Virus record (IMG/VR): IMGVR_UViG_3300021502_000037
Location: 1-64,000 of that record
Length of the DNA stretch: 64,000 nucleotides
From: a virus
Direction: 5' to 3' (one strand)
The stretch's first letter is position 1; each line of letters opens with the position of its first letter. Shown in pieces: positions 38,771-46,727 of this stretch. The notes under the pieces are model-generated. The model was not told where the DNA came from and ran no database searches. It worked only from the letters and a program-made list of their open reading frames with translations. The translations under genes and the position numbers were made by a program.

Positions 38771-40079
38771 GTGTCTAAAAAATTAACAATAAAAGAGTTT
38801 ATTAAAAAAGCTGAAAGTGTACATAATTTTCGATACGATTATTCAAAATCAATATATGTGAATAATCGTATCAAAATTGAAATTATATGTCCAAAGCATG
38901 GCAGTTTTTGGCAAAATCCAAATGGTCATATGAGAGGAAGTTGGTGTAAAAAATGCTCTAATAGCTATAGAAGTAAAAAAAGAAGAACGCCATTGCGAAG
39001 ATTTATAGAAAGAGCAAATCAAATTCATAATAGTAAGTATGACTATTCGTTGGTAAAATATGTAAACAATCCCCACTAAAGTAAAAATTATATGCCCTAT
39101 TCATGGTATGTTTGAGCAAAAACCAAATAATCATTTACAAGGGCGTAATTGTTTGAGGTGGGGATATGAAATAAACAGTCAAAATTTTAGAAAGACACTT
39201 AAGCAATTTATTTTTGATGCTATATTAGTTCATGGTGATAAATACAATTATTTAATGGTTGAATATATAAATGATGGAACAAAAGTTAAAATTATATGTC
39301 CAAAACACGGAGAATTTTACCAAACACCAACCCATCATCTTGGAGGCCAAGGTTGTGCTAAATGTTCCCACCATGTTTCAAAAGGTGAGACAGAGGTATC
39401 AAATTGGTTAAAATCCTTTAATTTAAATGTAGAAATAAGTAATAGAACTATTATTAAACCAAAAGAAATTGATATTTATTTACCAGATTTCAAACTTGGT
39501 ATAGAGTATAATGGAACATATTGGCATACAGAAAAATACCGAAAAAATATAAATTATCACAGAGATAAAACATTTAAAGCAAGAGAAGCTGGTGTTCATT
39601 TGATGCAGTTTTGGGACATTGAGTGGGATGAAAAACAAGATATAGTAAAGTCAATTATTCTTAGAAAAATTGGTAAAAGTAAATATAATTATTACGCTAA
39701 AAATCTTATGGTAAAAGAAGTAAAACCAAGTGAATCGAGAGTCTTTTGTGAAGTTAATAGTATTCATGGGTTTCGTGATGGTAGAGTTCACAACGGCCTT
39801 TACTTTGGTGATGAGTTAATGGTATTAATTGTTGTGGGTAATGGTGGAGAAATGATTCGATTTGTAGTAAAAAATTACTGTTCTGTAAAAAATAGTTTTT
39901 CTAAATTATTAAAGTATTCTGATATAAAATATTCTTTTGTTGATCAAAGAGTGTTTAATGGTTTAGAGTATTATAAAAATGGTTTCAAACTTTTATATAT
40001 CACGAAACCAAATTATTTTTATATAAACAAGCATTATAAATTATATGATTGTGGGTATATGAAATTTAAAAAAAAGTAA
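38771..40079 (+). pseudogene. Homing endonuclease interrupted by a frameshift
   Basis: The gene starts at GTG 38771 and reads zinc-finger repeats of the form KYDYS.V.Y.N...KI.CP.HG.F.Q.P..H..G..C..C. It hits a TAA at 39077-39079. Removing one C from the CCCC run at 39071-39074 restores frame, so that NNPTKVKIICPIHG continues the second repeat into the frame that ends at 40079. The rest holds a third repeat, a Vsr/PD-(D/E)XK-like nuclease (KEIDIYLPDFKLGIEYNGTYWH) and the associated C-terminal domain (YAKNLMVKEVKPSES). The restored protein would have about 435 residues. The shift could be true decay, programmed frameshifting or a sequencing error in a homopolymer. It lies downstream of a stand-alone copy of its C-terminal domain. 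Confidence 0.8.
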
Positions 40080-40080
40080 C

Positions 40081-40108
40081 TTGACAAAATTATTTATATG
40101 ATTATATT
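40081..40108 (+). promoter_or_regulatory. Promoter, TTGACA-N16-TATATT (repeat block copy 1)
   Basis: TTGACA 40081-40086 and TATATT 40103-40108 lie right after the homing endonuclease stop. The promoter is part of a block repeated at 51069-51248. Transcription from it would run through the GC-rich hairpin at 40131. Confidence 0.75.
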
Positions 40109-40130
40109 TATATAAGGTTAATAACATTAT

Positions 40131-40166
40131 AAATCACCGGCGCAGTTTTTGGCGTCCGGTGTATTT
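40131..40166 (+). terminator. GC-rich hairpin between two promoters
   Basis: AAAT-CACCGG-CGC pairs with GCG-T-CCGGTG-T-ATTT around an eight-base loop. It is strikingly GC-rich for this genome. It is followed by TTTGATGG, only a weak U-run, so it may be an attenuator or an RNA-protecting structure rather than a full terminator. The same stem recurs at 51128-51165. Confidence 0.5.
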
Positions 40167-40187
40167 GATGGCTATTAAAAATAAAAT

Positions 40188-40215
40188 TTGACAATATTAA
40201 AATAAGTATTATGTT
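40188..40215 (+). promoter_or_regulatory. Helicase promoter
   Basis: TTGACA 40188-40193 and TATGTT 40210-40215 have a 16-base spacer. The expected transcript starts about 10 bases before AAGCAAAGGTAGTTCA (40232-40246), which is identical to the 5' part of the tRNA-like gene at 51233, and then enters the helicase ATG at 40247. Confidence 0.7.
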
Positions 40216-40246
40216 AATATATAAAAGAAGTAAGCAAAGGTAGTTC

Positions 40247-41644
40247 ATGGGTATATTGGAAAAAGAAAAATTTTGTAAACCTACAGAAGAAAGAGCATTA
40301 CTATCATACCTTTTTATAGATATAGATTATTTTTATTCTATGAAAACGGTTATATCTGAGAGTTGTTTTTTATATCCAGAACACAAATTATTGTTTATTG
40401 CTGTGTCCGCCCTTGTTAATTCAGGTGTTAAATTATTAAGTATAGATTTAGTTACTAACTATATATTAACAAATGGCATTATGGACTCTGTTGGAGGGTT
40501 AGAGTATGTTCAAACAATAAGTAGCATGAATTTACCAGAGGAAAATTTTAATATCTATTTAGATTCAGTATCAGATACTGCAAATAAATTTAAACTTTAT
40601 ACCGTTTTAACTGATAGTGTTAAGGATGTATCCGATAATGCTAAAGTTGGGAATGACAGCCAGCATTTAATAGGAAAAGTAGAATCTAAAATAATGGATT
40701 TGTCAAATAAATCTAAATTTAAACAAGAGCCTATTAATTTAGGTGAAGGTTTGAGGGACTATATTGAAGACTTAAGATTGAACCCTGTTGAGCAAACCGG
40801 GTTATCGACTGGCTATCCTATTTTAGATAAACAAATTGATGGTTTAATACCTGGAACATTGACTATATTTTGTGCTAGAAAGAAGATGGGTAAAAGTGCT
40901 TTATTAACAAATATAGCAATAAATTCAGCCTATATATTACAAGAACCTGTTCTATACGTTGATACTGAGTTATCTTTTAAAGAATGGAGAACGAGGGCTT
41001 TAGCTATACTTAGCAGAGTTCCAGAACGTACTATAAAACATGGAAAGTATACGGAACAAGAATATAAAGACATTATGAAGTCTGTAGAAATAATAGAAAA
41101 AGGTAAACTATTTCATGAATACATGCCTGGATTTACTGTTGATAAAATTGTAGCGTCCTTTAATAAATATAAAATAAAAGAAGATATAGGTATGGGAATT
41201 TTTGATTATTTAAAAGAACCACAATTATCTGATGAGTCGGCGGGTAGAAAAGAGTATCAAATTTTAGGAGATGTTACTACTAGGTTAAAAGATTTAGCTG
41301 GACAATTAGATATACCAATGCTTACAGCAGTACAATTAAACAGGAAACACGACATTGCCGATAGTGACAGAATTGCACGGTATGGGGATATTATAATTTT
41401 TTGGGAGTATAGAACTGAAGAAGAGATTGAAAATGGTGGAGATAAATCAGGCTCACATAAATTGATAATTAAAGATACACGACGCGGTGGTGGAACACCG
41501 GAAGAAGGTATATGTTATTGGTTTTTTAAAGAAACTTTAAATATAAAAGAAGTAGCACCTACTAATCAACCAATAATGACAGGTGAAAGTGTAATGAATG
41601 ACAAAAGTGCCAATATAAAGGATTTCGATGACTTTCTCACATAA
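40247..41644 (+). CDS. dnaB: Replicative DNA helicase, DnaB type
   Basis: At 465 residues the protein is close to the usual DnaB size. The N-terminal domain (EERALLSYLFIDIDYF ... AVSALVNSGVKLLSIDLV) matches the DnaB N-domain, and residues about 195 on form the RecA-like motor: Walker A FCARKKMGKSALLTN, then VLYVDTELS, MLTAVQLNR and the arginine-rich IKDTRRGGGTPEEG near the end. The ring unwinds DNA ahead of the fork and partners with the primase encoded next, which overlaps by 17 bases. The start ATG is preceded by AGGT within a leader copied from a tRNA-like gene. Confidence 0.92.
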   Translation: MGILEKEKFCKPTEERALLSYLFIDIDYFYSMKTVISESCFLYPEHKLLFIAVSALVNSGVKLLSIDLVTNYILTNGIMDSVGGLEYVQTISSMNLPEENFNIYLDSVSDTANKFKLYTVLTDSVKDVSDNAKVGNDSQHLIGKVESKIMDLSNKSKFKQEPINLGEGLRDYIEDLRLNPVEQTGLSTGYPILDKQIDGLIPGTLTIFCARKKMGKSALLTNIAINSAYILQEPVLYVDTELSFKEWRTRALAILSRVPERTIKHGKYTEQEYKDIMKSVEIIEKGKLFHEYMPGFTVDKIVASFNKYKIKEDIGMGIFDYLKEPQLSDESAGRKEYQILGDVTTRLKDLAGQLDIPMLTAVQLNRKHDIADSDRIARYGDIIIFWEYRTEEEIENGGDKSGSHKLIIKDTRRGGGTPEEGICYWFFKETLNIKEVAPTNQPIMTGESVMNDKSANIKDFDDFLT

Positions 41645-42638
41645 TGATATAAGTTTTAGGGATAAAATGGAAACTTTAAAGTTGTCTATTGAACCAAAAT
41701 ATTTAATAGAGTCTTTAGGTTTTAAAATTGAAAAAGAAAGTAGTAAAGAATTAAGATGCGCTTGTATTATACATGGTGGTGATAATAAAACATCTTTTAG
41801 ATTTAATATAGAAAAAAGAACTTGGATATGTTTTTCTCATCATTGCCATGAAACTCATGGGTACGATATGATTTCGTTAGTTCAAGCGGTTTTAAAAGTT
41901 AATTTTATGGAGGCAATAGAGTATTTACAGGGAATGACCTCGTGTGATGTAAATTTGTATCAGTATAAACGTAATCAGGAGATAGGTAAATTTATAAATT
42001 CAAATAAACCAATACAGACACTTGTAAGTGAGAGTAACCTAAAATGTTATAATGGGTTAAGGTCGGGTTATTTTACCAAGGAAGGTTTTTCAAATGAGAC
42101 ATTAGACTACTTTGAGGTTGGTGGAGGGTATACAGATAGTAATGGAGTTATAAGGGATGTTATACCTATAAGAGATGATAAAGGTGGATTAATAGCATAC
42201 AGTTTTAGAGACATACGAAATTTTATTATAGATGATAAGTATATAAATACACCTAATTTTGAAAAAAATAAAGTATTATACAACCTCCATAATGTTATAA
42301 ACAGGAGAATAAACAAACCAGTTATTGTTGTAGAAGGATATAAAAGTGTATGGAAATTGTATGAGTATGGTATTTATAATGTAGTTGCTTCTATGGGGTC
42401 AGTGGTTACAGATGGACAAGTTAATTTGTTATGTAAATATGCTTTAAATGGAGCTATTATAGCGTTTGATAATGATTTACCTGGAGTAGTAGGGACATTA
42501 TACAGTTATAAATTATTACGTAATAAGATAGATGTGGTACCATTGTTTTTATCAAGTGTAAGTTTAAATATTGGAGATAGTCCTGCTGAATTTAGTAAAG
42601 AGATTGCTTATAGATATTTAGAAATTGAAAATTGTTAA
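41628..42638 (+). CDS. dnaG: DNA primase, DnaG type
   Basis: The protein has 336 residues, shorter than bacterial DnaG (about 600) because the helicase-binding C-terminal domain is missing. A CHC2-like zinc domain lies at about residues 44-85 (CACIIHGGDNKTSFRF ... CFSHHCHETHGYD). The Toprim core follows: VIVVEGYKSVWKL (Glu) and GAIIAFDNDLPG (Asp pair). It makes RNA primers at the fork. The ATG at 41628 lies inside the helicase gene (AAGGATTTCG upstream), so the two are translationally coupled. ATG 41667 is a possible alternative start. Confidence 0.9.
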   Translation: MTFSHNDISFRDKMETLKLSIEPKYLIESLGFKIEKESSKELRCACIIHGGDNKTSFRFNIEKRTWICFSHHCHETHGYDMISLVQAVLKVNFMEAIEYLQGMTSCDVNLYQYKRNQEIGKFINSNKPIQTLVSESNLKCYNGLRSGYFTKEGFSNETLDYFEVGGGYTDSNGVIRDVIPIRDDKGGLIAYSFRDIRNFIIDDKYINTPNFEKNKVLYNLHNVINRRINKPVIVVEGYKSVWKLYEYGIYNVVASMGSVVTDGQVNLLCKYALNGAIIAFDNDLPGVVGTLYSYKLLRNKIDVVPLFLSSVSLNIGDSPAEFSKEIAYRYLEIENC

Positions 42639-42668
42639 TAATTGTTGACTAGAAAGGATGTAGTACAT

Positions 42669-42980
42669 ATGACTAAAGCAAATAAAAATGAAAAAATTGT
42701 TGGAACACCGTCTTTGGCACTATTACCAAAGCGTAATTATAAATATAATGTAAAAAGTAAAAAGGTTACTATTTTAGTACCCATAGATAATAAGGAGGTT
42801 AGCGGAGTAGATATTTTTGATGTTGAGAATAATGTTTTTTATATTAGTAATATTTCAGATATATTAATTAAACTTGATTTATATCCAAAATTAAAATCAA
42901 ATCAATTATTTACACCTACAGTAGTTCTATTTAAAAAGAAGGCCATTGAAATTATAGGAAGTATTATAACTATGTTATAG
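42669..42980 (+). CDS. Small hypothetical protein
   Basis: The product has 103 residues from ATG 42669 (GAAAGGA upstream); a TTG at 42642 would add nine residues. It is basic at the N-terminus and then beta-rich (KVTILVPIDNKEVSGVDIFD). No motif is recognised. It sits in the replication operon between primase and a zinc-ribbon protein. Confidence 0.65.
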   Translation: MTKANKNEKIVGTPSLALLPKRNYKYNVKSKKVTILVPIDNKEVSGVDIFDVENNVFYISNISDILIKLDLYPKLKSNQLFTPTVVLFKKKAIEIIGSIITML

Positions 42981-42991
42981 GGGAATAAATT

Positions 42992-43348
42992 ATGAGTATC
43001 AAATGTCCAAAATGTAATACAGACAGTCCAGTTCATTTTTTTCAAGAAAATTTAATTTGTGATCATTGTGGGGATGAAGTAGACATAGATTATTATATGT
43101 GTCCAAAATGTGGTTCCACTTTTAAAATGTCTGGTGGGGAAGTTTATTCTTGTGTTCAGTTTTCTAAAGACGAATTTAAAAATTTATTTGGGGCAACAAC
43201 AGAAGAAGTTTTAAAACAATATACCACAGATATGATGTCTGATAATATACATTCTTGTATAAAATGTGGCGGGTTAGCTTTTGAGGTTAGTGAGGGTTTA
43301 TATAAATGTAATAGTTGCGGGTTTGAGATAGAAATAGAGGAAACATAA
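42992..43348 (+). CDS. Zinc-ribbon protein
   Basis: The protein has 118 residues and holds four zinc-ribbon half-sites of the CPKC/CDHC/CPKCG/CIKCG type, at about residues 4-7, 24-27, 37-40 and 90-93, with a closing CNSCG near the C-terminus. Such modules usually mediate nucleic-acid or protein contacts. The gene lies between primase and dnaJ, and its stop overlaps the dnaJ start (ATAATGA), so it may act with the chaperone in replisome remodelling; this is inference from position. Confidence 0.8.
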   Translation: MSIKCPKCNTDSPVHFFQENLICDHCGDEVDIDYYMCPKCGSTFKMSGGEVYSCVQFSKDEFKNLFGATTEEVLKQYTTDMMSDNIHSCIKCGGLAFEVSEGLYKCNSCGFEIEIEET

Positions 43349-44130
43349 TGATTGATTATTATTCTGTATTAGGTGTAAGTAAAGGAGCTTCTGATGAGGA
43401 AATTAAAAAGTCTTATAGAAAATTAGCTATGGAACATCACCCTGATCATACTAATGGAAATAAAGAATCAGAAGAAAAATTTAAAAAAATAAGTGAGGCT
43501 TACAATATTTTATCTAATAAAGAAAAAAGACAGGAATATGACAACCCACAACATGATTTTTTAAATGATTTGTTTAATAGGTCTATGGGTGGGTTTGGGT
43601 CCAATCCATTTCGACAACGTAGAAACAGTGTTGATAGAGATACTTTACCTAAAAGAGGTGCTGATGTACAAGAAGAAATACATATTAATATGTCATATTT
43701 TATTCTCGGCGGGCAAATAGAAAAAGATATTAATTATATTGATTTGTGCGATGAGTGCAATGCTAATGGAGGAAAAAATAAATCAACATGTAATGAGTGT
43801 GGTGGTATAGGAATGAAAACCGTAAGAATTCAACAAGGCAATCATACAGTATCAACAGCTGCACAATGTACAGTTTGTAATGGAAGTGGAATAACTTATA
43901 AAAATGTATGTGAAAAATGTAATGGTCAAGGTAAAACATCTAGTACAAAAAAAATAACGATAAATATACCTATTGGATTAAAAGATGGTATGGGTATACG
44001 GTTGTCAGGAGCAGGTGGTAAAGGGACCGGAGGGGCCCCTAATGGGGATGTATTAGTAAAAGTTAATATGATATACCCAACCGTATCAACGTTGACTGAA
44101 GAACAAATTACTCTGCTTAAAGGTATATAG
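43348..44130 (+). CDS. dnaJ: DnaJ co-chaperone, C-terminally short
   Basis: The protein has 260 residues compared with about 375 in bacteria. The J domain is complete ([23 protein letters not shown] at 31-33). A Gly/Phe/Asn-rich linker follows, then the zinc-binding region with four CxxCxGxG-like motifs ([23 protein letters not shown]-like, CEKCNGQG). One substrate-binding beta domain ([19 protein letters not shown]) remains, and the dimerisation end is missing. DnaJ recruits host DnaK; phages such as lambda need DnaJ-DnaK to free their helicase, so a phage-borne DnaJ in a helicase-primase operon makes sense. Confidence 0.92.
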   Translation: MIDYYSVLGVSKGASDEEIKKSYRKLAMEHHPDHTNGNKESEEKFKKISEAYNILSNKEKRQEYDNPQHDFLNDLFNRSMGGFGSNPFRQRRNSVDRDTLPKRGADVQEEIHINMSYFILGGQIEKDINYIDLCDECNANGGKNKSTCNECGGIGMKTVRIQQGNHTVSTAAQCTVCNGSGITYKNVCEKCNGQGKTSSTKKITINIPIGLKDGMGIRLSGAGGKGTGGAPNGDVLVKVNMIYPTVSTLTEEQITLLKGI

Positions 44131-44132
44131 TA

Positions 44133-44705
44133 ATGAATATAAGAGTTTTAAGTTTAGATATCTCATCGGTATCCACCGGTTGGTCAATATATGATGGTAA
44201 AAATTTTACTGGTGGAACAATACTTTTAGATAAAAAAATAGATAAAGTAGTTAAACTGCAGAAATTTAGAAAAGCATTAACAGATATATTAGTAAAAGAA
44301 AAACCAACACATATAGTTATTGAAGCAGTGTTTATGGGTATTAATGTTAAAACTATAAAAATTTTATCTGAATTCTCTGGAGTAGCTCAAGAATGTTGTT
44401 TTTCTACCACAAATGTTACTGCCTATGTAGTTGAGAATACTACTGTAAAATCATTTTTTAAAACTAGAAAGAAAGAAGAGCTATACTATTTTGTTTTAAG
44501 CATATTTGATTTAGAAGAAAAAGATGATATGCCATTTAAAACAAATAATGATATAATTGATTCTATAGCGCAGAATATATATTATTGTGATATAGTTTTA
44601 AATTATATTGAATTTAGAATTGAAACTGAATACGGATATAAATATAGTGTTAATAAAAGTAAATTTGTAAAAATAATAGGAGATACAGATGGCAAAAGAA
44701 ATTAA
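44133..44705 (+). CDS. RuvC-like Holliday junction resolvase
   Basis: The protein has 190 residues. The RNase-H-like fold is visible: VLSLDISSVSTGWSIYD at the N-terminus (first catalytic Asp), HIVIEAVFMG with the Glu, and NNDIIDSIAQNI near the C-terminus (Asp pair). It would cut branched DNA made by recombination before packaging. It overlaps the next nuclease gene by 17 bases, and AAAGGTA lies before its ATG. Family placement is good; it is closer to phage RuvC-like enzymes than to bacterial RuvC. Confidence 0.82.
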   Translation: MNIRVLSLDISSVSTGWSIYDGKNFTGGTILLDKKIDKVVKLQKFRKALTDILVKEKPTHIVIEAVFMGINVKTIKILSEFSGVAQECCFSTTNVTAYVVENTTVKSFFKTRKKEELYYFVLSIFDLEEKDDMPFKTNNDIIDSIAQNIYYCDIVLNYIEFRIETEYGYKYSVNKSKFVKIIGDTDGKRN

Positions 44706-45849
44706 ACTTAGTGCTTCTAGAATAAGTACATTTCTATCGTGTAAATTGAAATATTGGTTTCAATATATAGAAAAGATTATCAAGTTAGATAAGGAGGTAT
44801 TTATTTTTGGTAATGTAGTCCATAACACTTTAGAGTTTGCTGGCGGATTATTTATTAAAAATAAAAATAAATTTTTAAAGAAAGACTATAAAAAGATTTA
44901 TGATTTTTACAATACTGTTAGTATTGAATTAGGTCTTGAGGACCCTGAACTTTGTAAAGAGGGGAAAGGGCTTGTAGAAAAACGATTAGCAGATTTTATG
45001 GATGGTCGAGCTGTTATAGGGTTAGAAACTAAGTTTGGATTTAAAAAGGAAGATGAATTAATATTGGATAATGGTGTAAGTTTAATAGGTGCAATAGATA
45101 AGGTTGAAGAGTTGAATGCTACTACCGTATTAATTGTTGATTATAAAACTTCTAAAACTGCTCCAACACAAGAACAATTAAATGTCGATGTTCAGTTATC
45201 TATTTATGATTTGGTTGCAAAAAAGCTGTGGCCGGGCTATGAAAATGTACTATTATCTTTAGATCTATTAAAACATGATAAAATATATACTTATAGAACA
45301 GATGAACAACGTGAAAGTTTTATGGACTACTTAAAAGAAATTCATACACAAATGAGTAAGTTAACTGAAGAAACAGCTAAACCAAAGTTAAACATATTTT
45401 GTGCATGGTGTGATTTTAAAGATATTTGTCCAGCATATAAAAAAGTTATTGAAGCAGAAGAAGAAGTAATACCAGCATATATGAATATGAATGATAAAGA
45501 ATTAGTGGATCTATGGACTAATTTAAAATCTAAAAGTCAAATTCTTTCTAGAAAGGAGAAAGATATAGCAGAAATTTTAAAAGCTAGATTAAAAAATAAT
45601 GTAAGGAATGAATTAAATAGTGATGACGTGGTTGTTTATACTAGACAAAATAGAATGTCTTATTATGATGTTAATAATGTGGCTAAATATATACCTAAAC
45701 ATGACTTTAAAAAAGTTGTGAAGGTTAATAATGCTATGTTAACTGCGTATTTAAATAAGAATGCTGCGCTTAAAGAAGTTATTGATGGGACTGTACAGAA
45801 TAGTTATACTAAACCATTTTTATCTACTAGAAAGTTGAAGGGTAAATAA
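44689..45849 (+). CDS. Cas4/RecB-like PD-(D/E)XK nuclease
   Basis: The protein has 386 residues. It has an N-terminal Cys (C18, in STFLSCKLKYWFQYI) and a distant CAWCDFKDIC cluster (about 240-250) that together resemble the iron-sulfur site of AddB/Cas4 nucleases. The RecB-type nuclease motifs lie between: FGNVVHNTLEFAGG, GAIDKVEE and VLIVDYKTSK (D...D-x-K). Such phage exonucleases prepare single-stranded DNA ends for recombination and fit beside RecA and the RuvC-like gene. No CRISPR array or cas1 was seen, so this is a recombination enzyme rather than an adaptation protein. Confidence 0.87.
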   Translation: MAKEIKLSASRISTFLSCKLKYWFQYIEKIIKLDKEVFIFGNVVHNTLEFAGGLFIKNKNKFLKKDYKKIYDFYNTVSIELGLEDPELCKEGKGLVEKRLADFMDGRAVIGLETKFGFKKEDELILDNGVSLIGAIDKVEELNATTVLIVDYKTSKTAPTQEQLNVDVQLSIYDLVAKKLWPGYENVLLSLDLLKHDKIYTYRTDEQRESFMDYLKEIHTQMSKLTEETAKPKLNIFCAWCDFKDICPAYKKVIEAEEEVIPAYMNMNDKELVDLWTNLKSKSQILSRKEKDIAEILKARLKNNVRNELNSDDVVVYTRQNRMSYYDVNNVAKYIPKHDFKKVVKVNNAMLTAYLNKNAALKEVIDGTVQNSYTKPFLSTRKLKGK

Positions 45850-45851
45850 TT

Positions 45852-46706
45852 TTGGGTAAAAAATGGACTATAGAGATTGTTAGAGAGGGATTTGAAGCTG
45901 ATGGGTATGAATTGTTGACTATTGAGTATATTAATAATCATCAAAAATTGGATTATATTTGCCCGAAGCAACGTAAAGGGCAGGTTACTTGGCATCATTG
46001 GCTGATGGGTAGTAGGTGTCCTTGTTGTTCTGGGATTCTTAAAAAAACTATAGATTTTATCCGCTCCGAATTTGAAAAAGAAGGCTACAAACTTTTGACT
46101 AAAAAATATATAAATAATTCACAAAAATTGGATTATATTTGTCCAAAAGGACATAGATATTATATAACATGGGGAAATTGGCAGCAGGGCAGACGTTGTC
46201 CTTGTTTTGCTGGTAGACCGCCAATTAATATAGATTCAGTTAAATTTGAATTTAATAAAAGAGGGTATGAATTATTGTCAAAAAAATATATTAATGCCCG
46301 TTCAAATTTAAAATTTAAATGTAAACGGGGACACATTGGTAAAATGTCTTGGGACAATTTTAGTCATGGATCAATTTGTTTAAAATGTGCAATAGAAAAT
46401 AATACTGGTCCAGGCCACCCAAGTTGGAAAGGTGGTATTTCAAAAGAACCTTATTGTAAAGATTGGGATAAAGATTTGAAAGAATTTGTAAAAGAACGTG
46501 ATGGTTACAAATGTATGAACCCCGACTGTTGGGAAAAAGACAATGTGTTGCATGTTCATCATATTAATTATAATAAAAAGTCTTGCGGGGCTGAAAATCT
46601 TACTACAGTTTGCAGGTCATGCAATGGAAGAGCAAATAAAGATAGAGAATGGCACGAGGCGTGGTATAAAGCAATTTTACATAAAAGATACAATTACATT
46701 TATTAA
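45852..46706 (+). CDS. HNH homing endonuclease, three zinc-finger repeats
   Basis: The protein has 284 residues from TTG 45852, with no ribosome site but only two bases behind the previous stop. Three repeats (about residues 1-60, 62-122, 124-180) of the GYELLTKKYINNSQKLDYIC type precede HPSWKGGISKEPYCKDW and the HNH core (CMNPDCWEK, VHHINYN, CRSCNGRAN). It is nearly the same as the other HNH genes of the window. The first repeat has lost the usual GH (QRKGQ instead). It separates the replication genes from the glycosyltransferase region. Confidence 0.92.
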   Translation: MGKKWTIEIVREGFEADGYELLTIEYINNHQKLDYICPKQRKGQVTWHHWLMGSRCPCCSGILKKTIDFIRSEFEKEGYKLLTKKYINNSQKLDYICPKGHRYYITWGNWQQGRRCPCFAGRPPINIDSVKFEFNKRGYELLSKKYINARSNLKFKCKRGHIGKMSWDNFSHGSICLKCAIENNTGPGHPSWKGGISKEPYCKDWDKDLKEFVKERDGYKCMNPDCWEKDNVLHVHHINYNKKSCGAENLTTVCRSCNGRANKDREWHEAWYKAILHKRYNYIY

Positions 46707-46727
46707 TTTATAAATTAAGGAGAAGGA

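Larger units (their letters stand above)
40072..40247 (+). repeat. Direct repeat, copy 1 (second copy 51069-51248)
   Basis: About 176 bases carry, in order, promoter, GC hairpin, promoter and AAGCAAAGGTAGTTC. The same order and most of the bases recur at 51069-51248, in the same orientation. Differences are scattered substitutions and small indels. Copy 1 leads into the helicase gene and copy 2 into a tRNA-like gene. Confidence 0.85.

Noticed and set aside
40131-40166. GC-rich hairpin considered as a riboswitch
   Set aside because: It is a single simple stem with a changing loop in the second copy, and no known ligand-binding core is visible.
44689-45849. Cas4-like protein taken as sign of a CRISPR system
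   Set aside because: No direct repeat-spacer array and no cas1, cas2 or effector gene is seen; the neighbours are recombination genes, so a phage exonuclease is the better reading.
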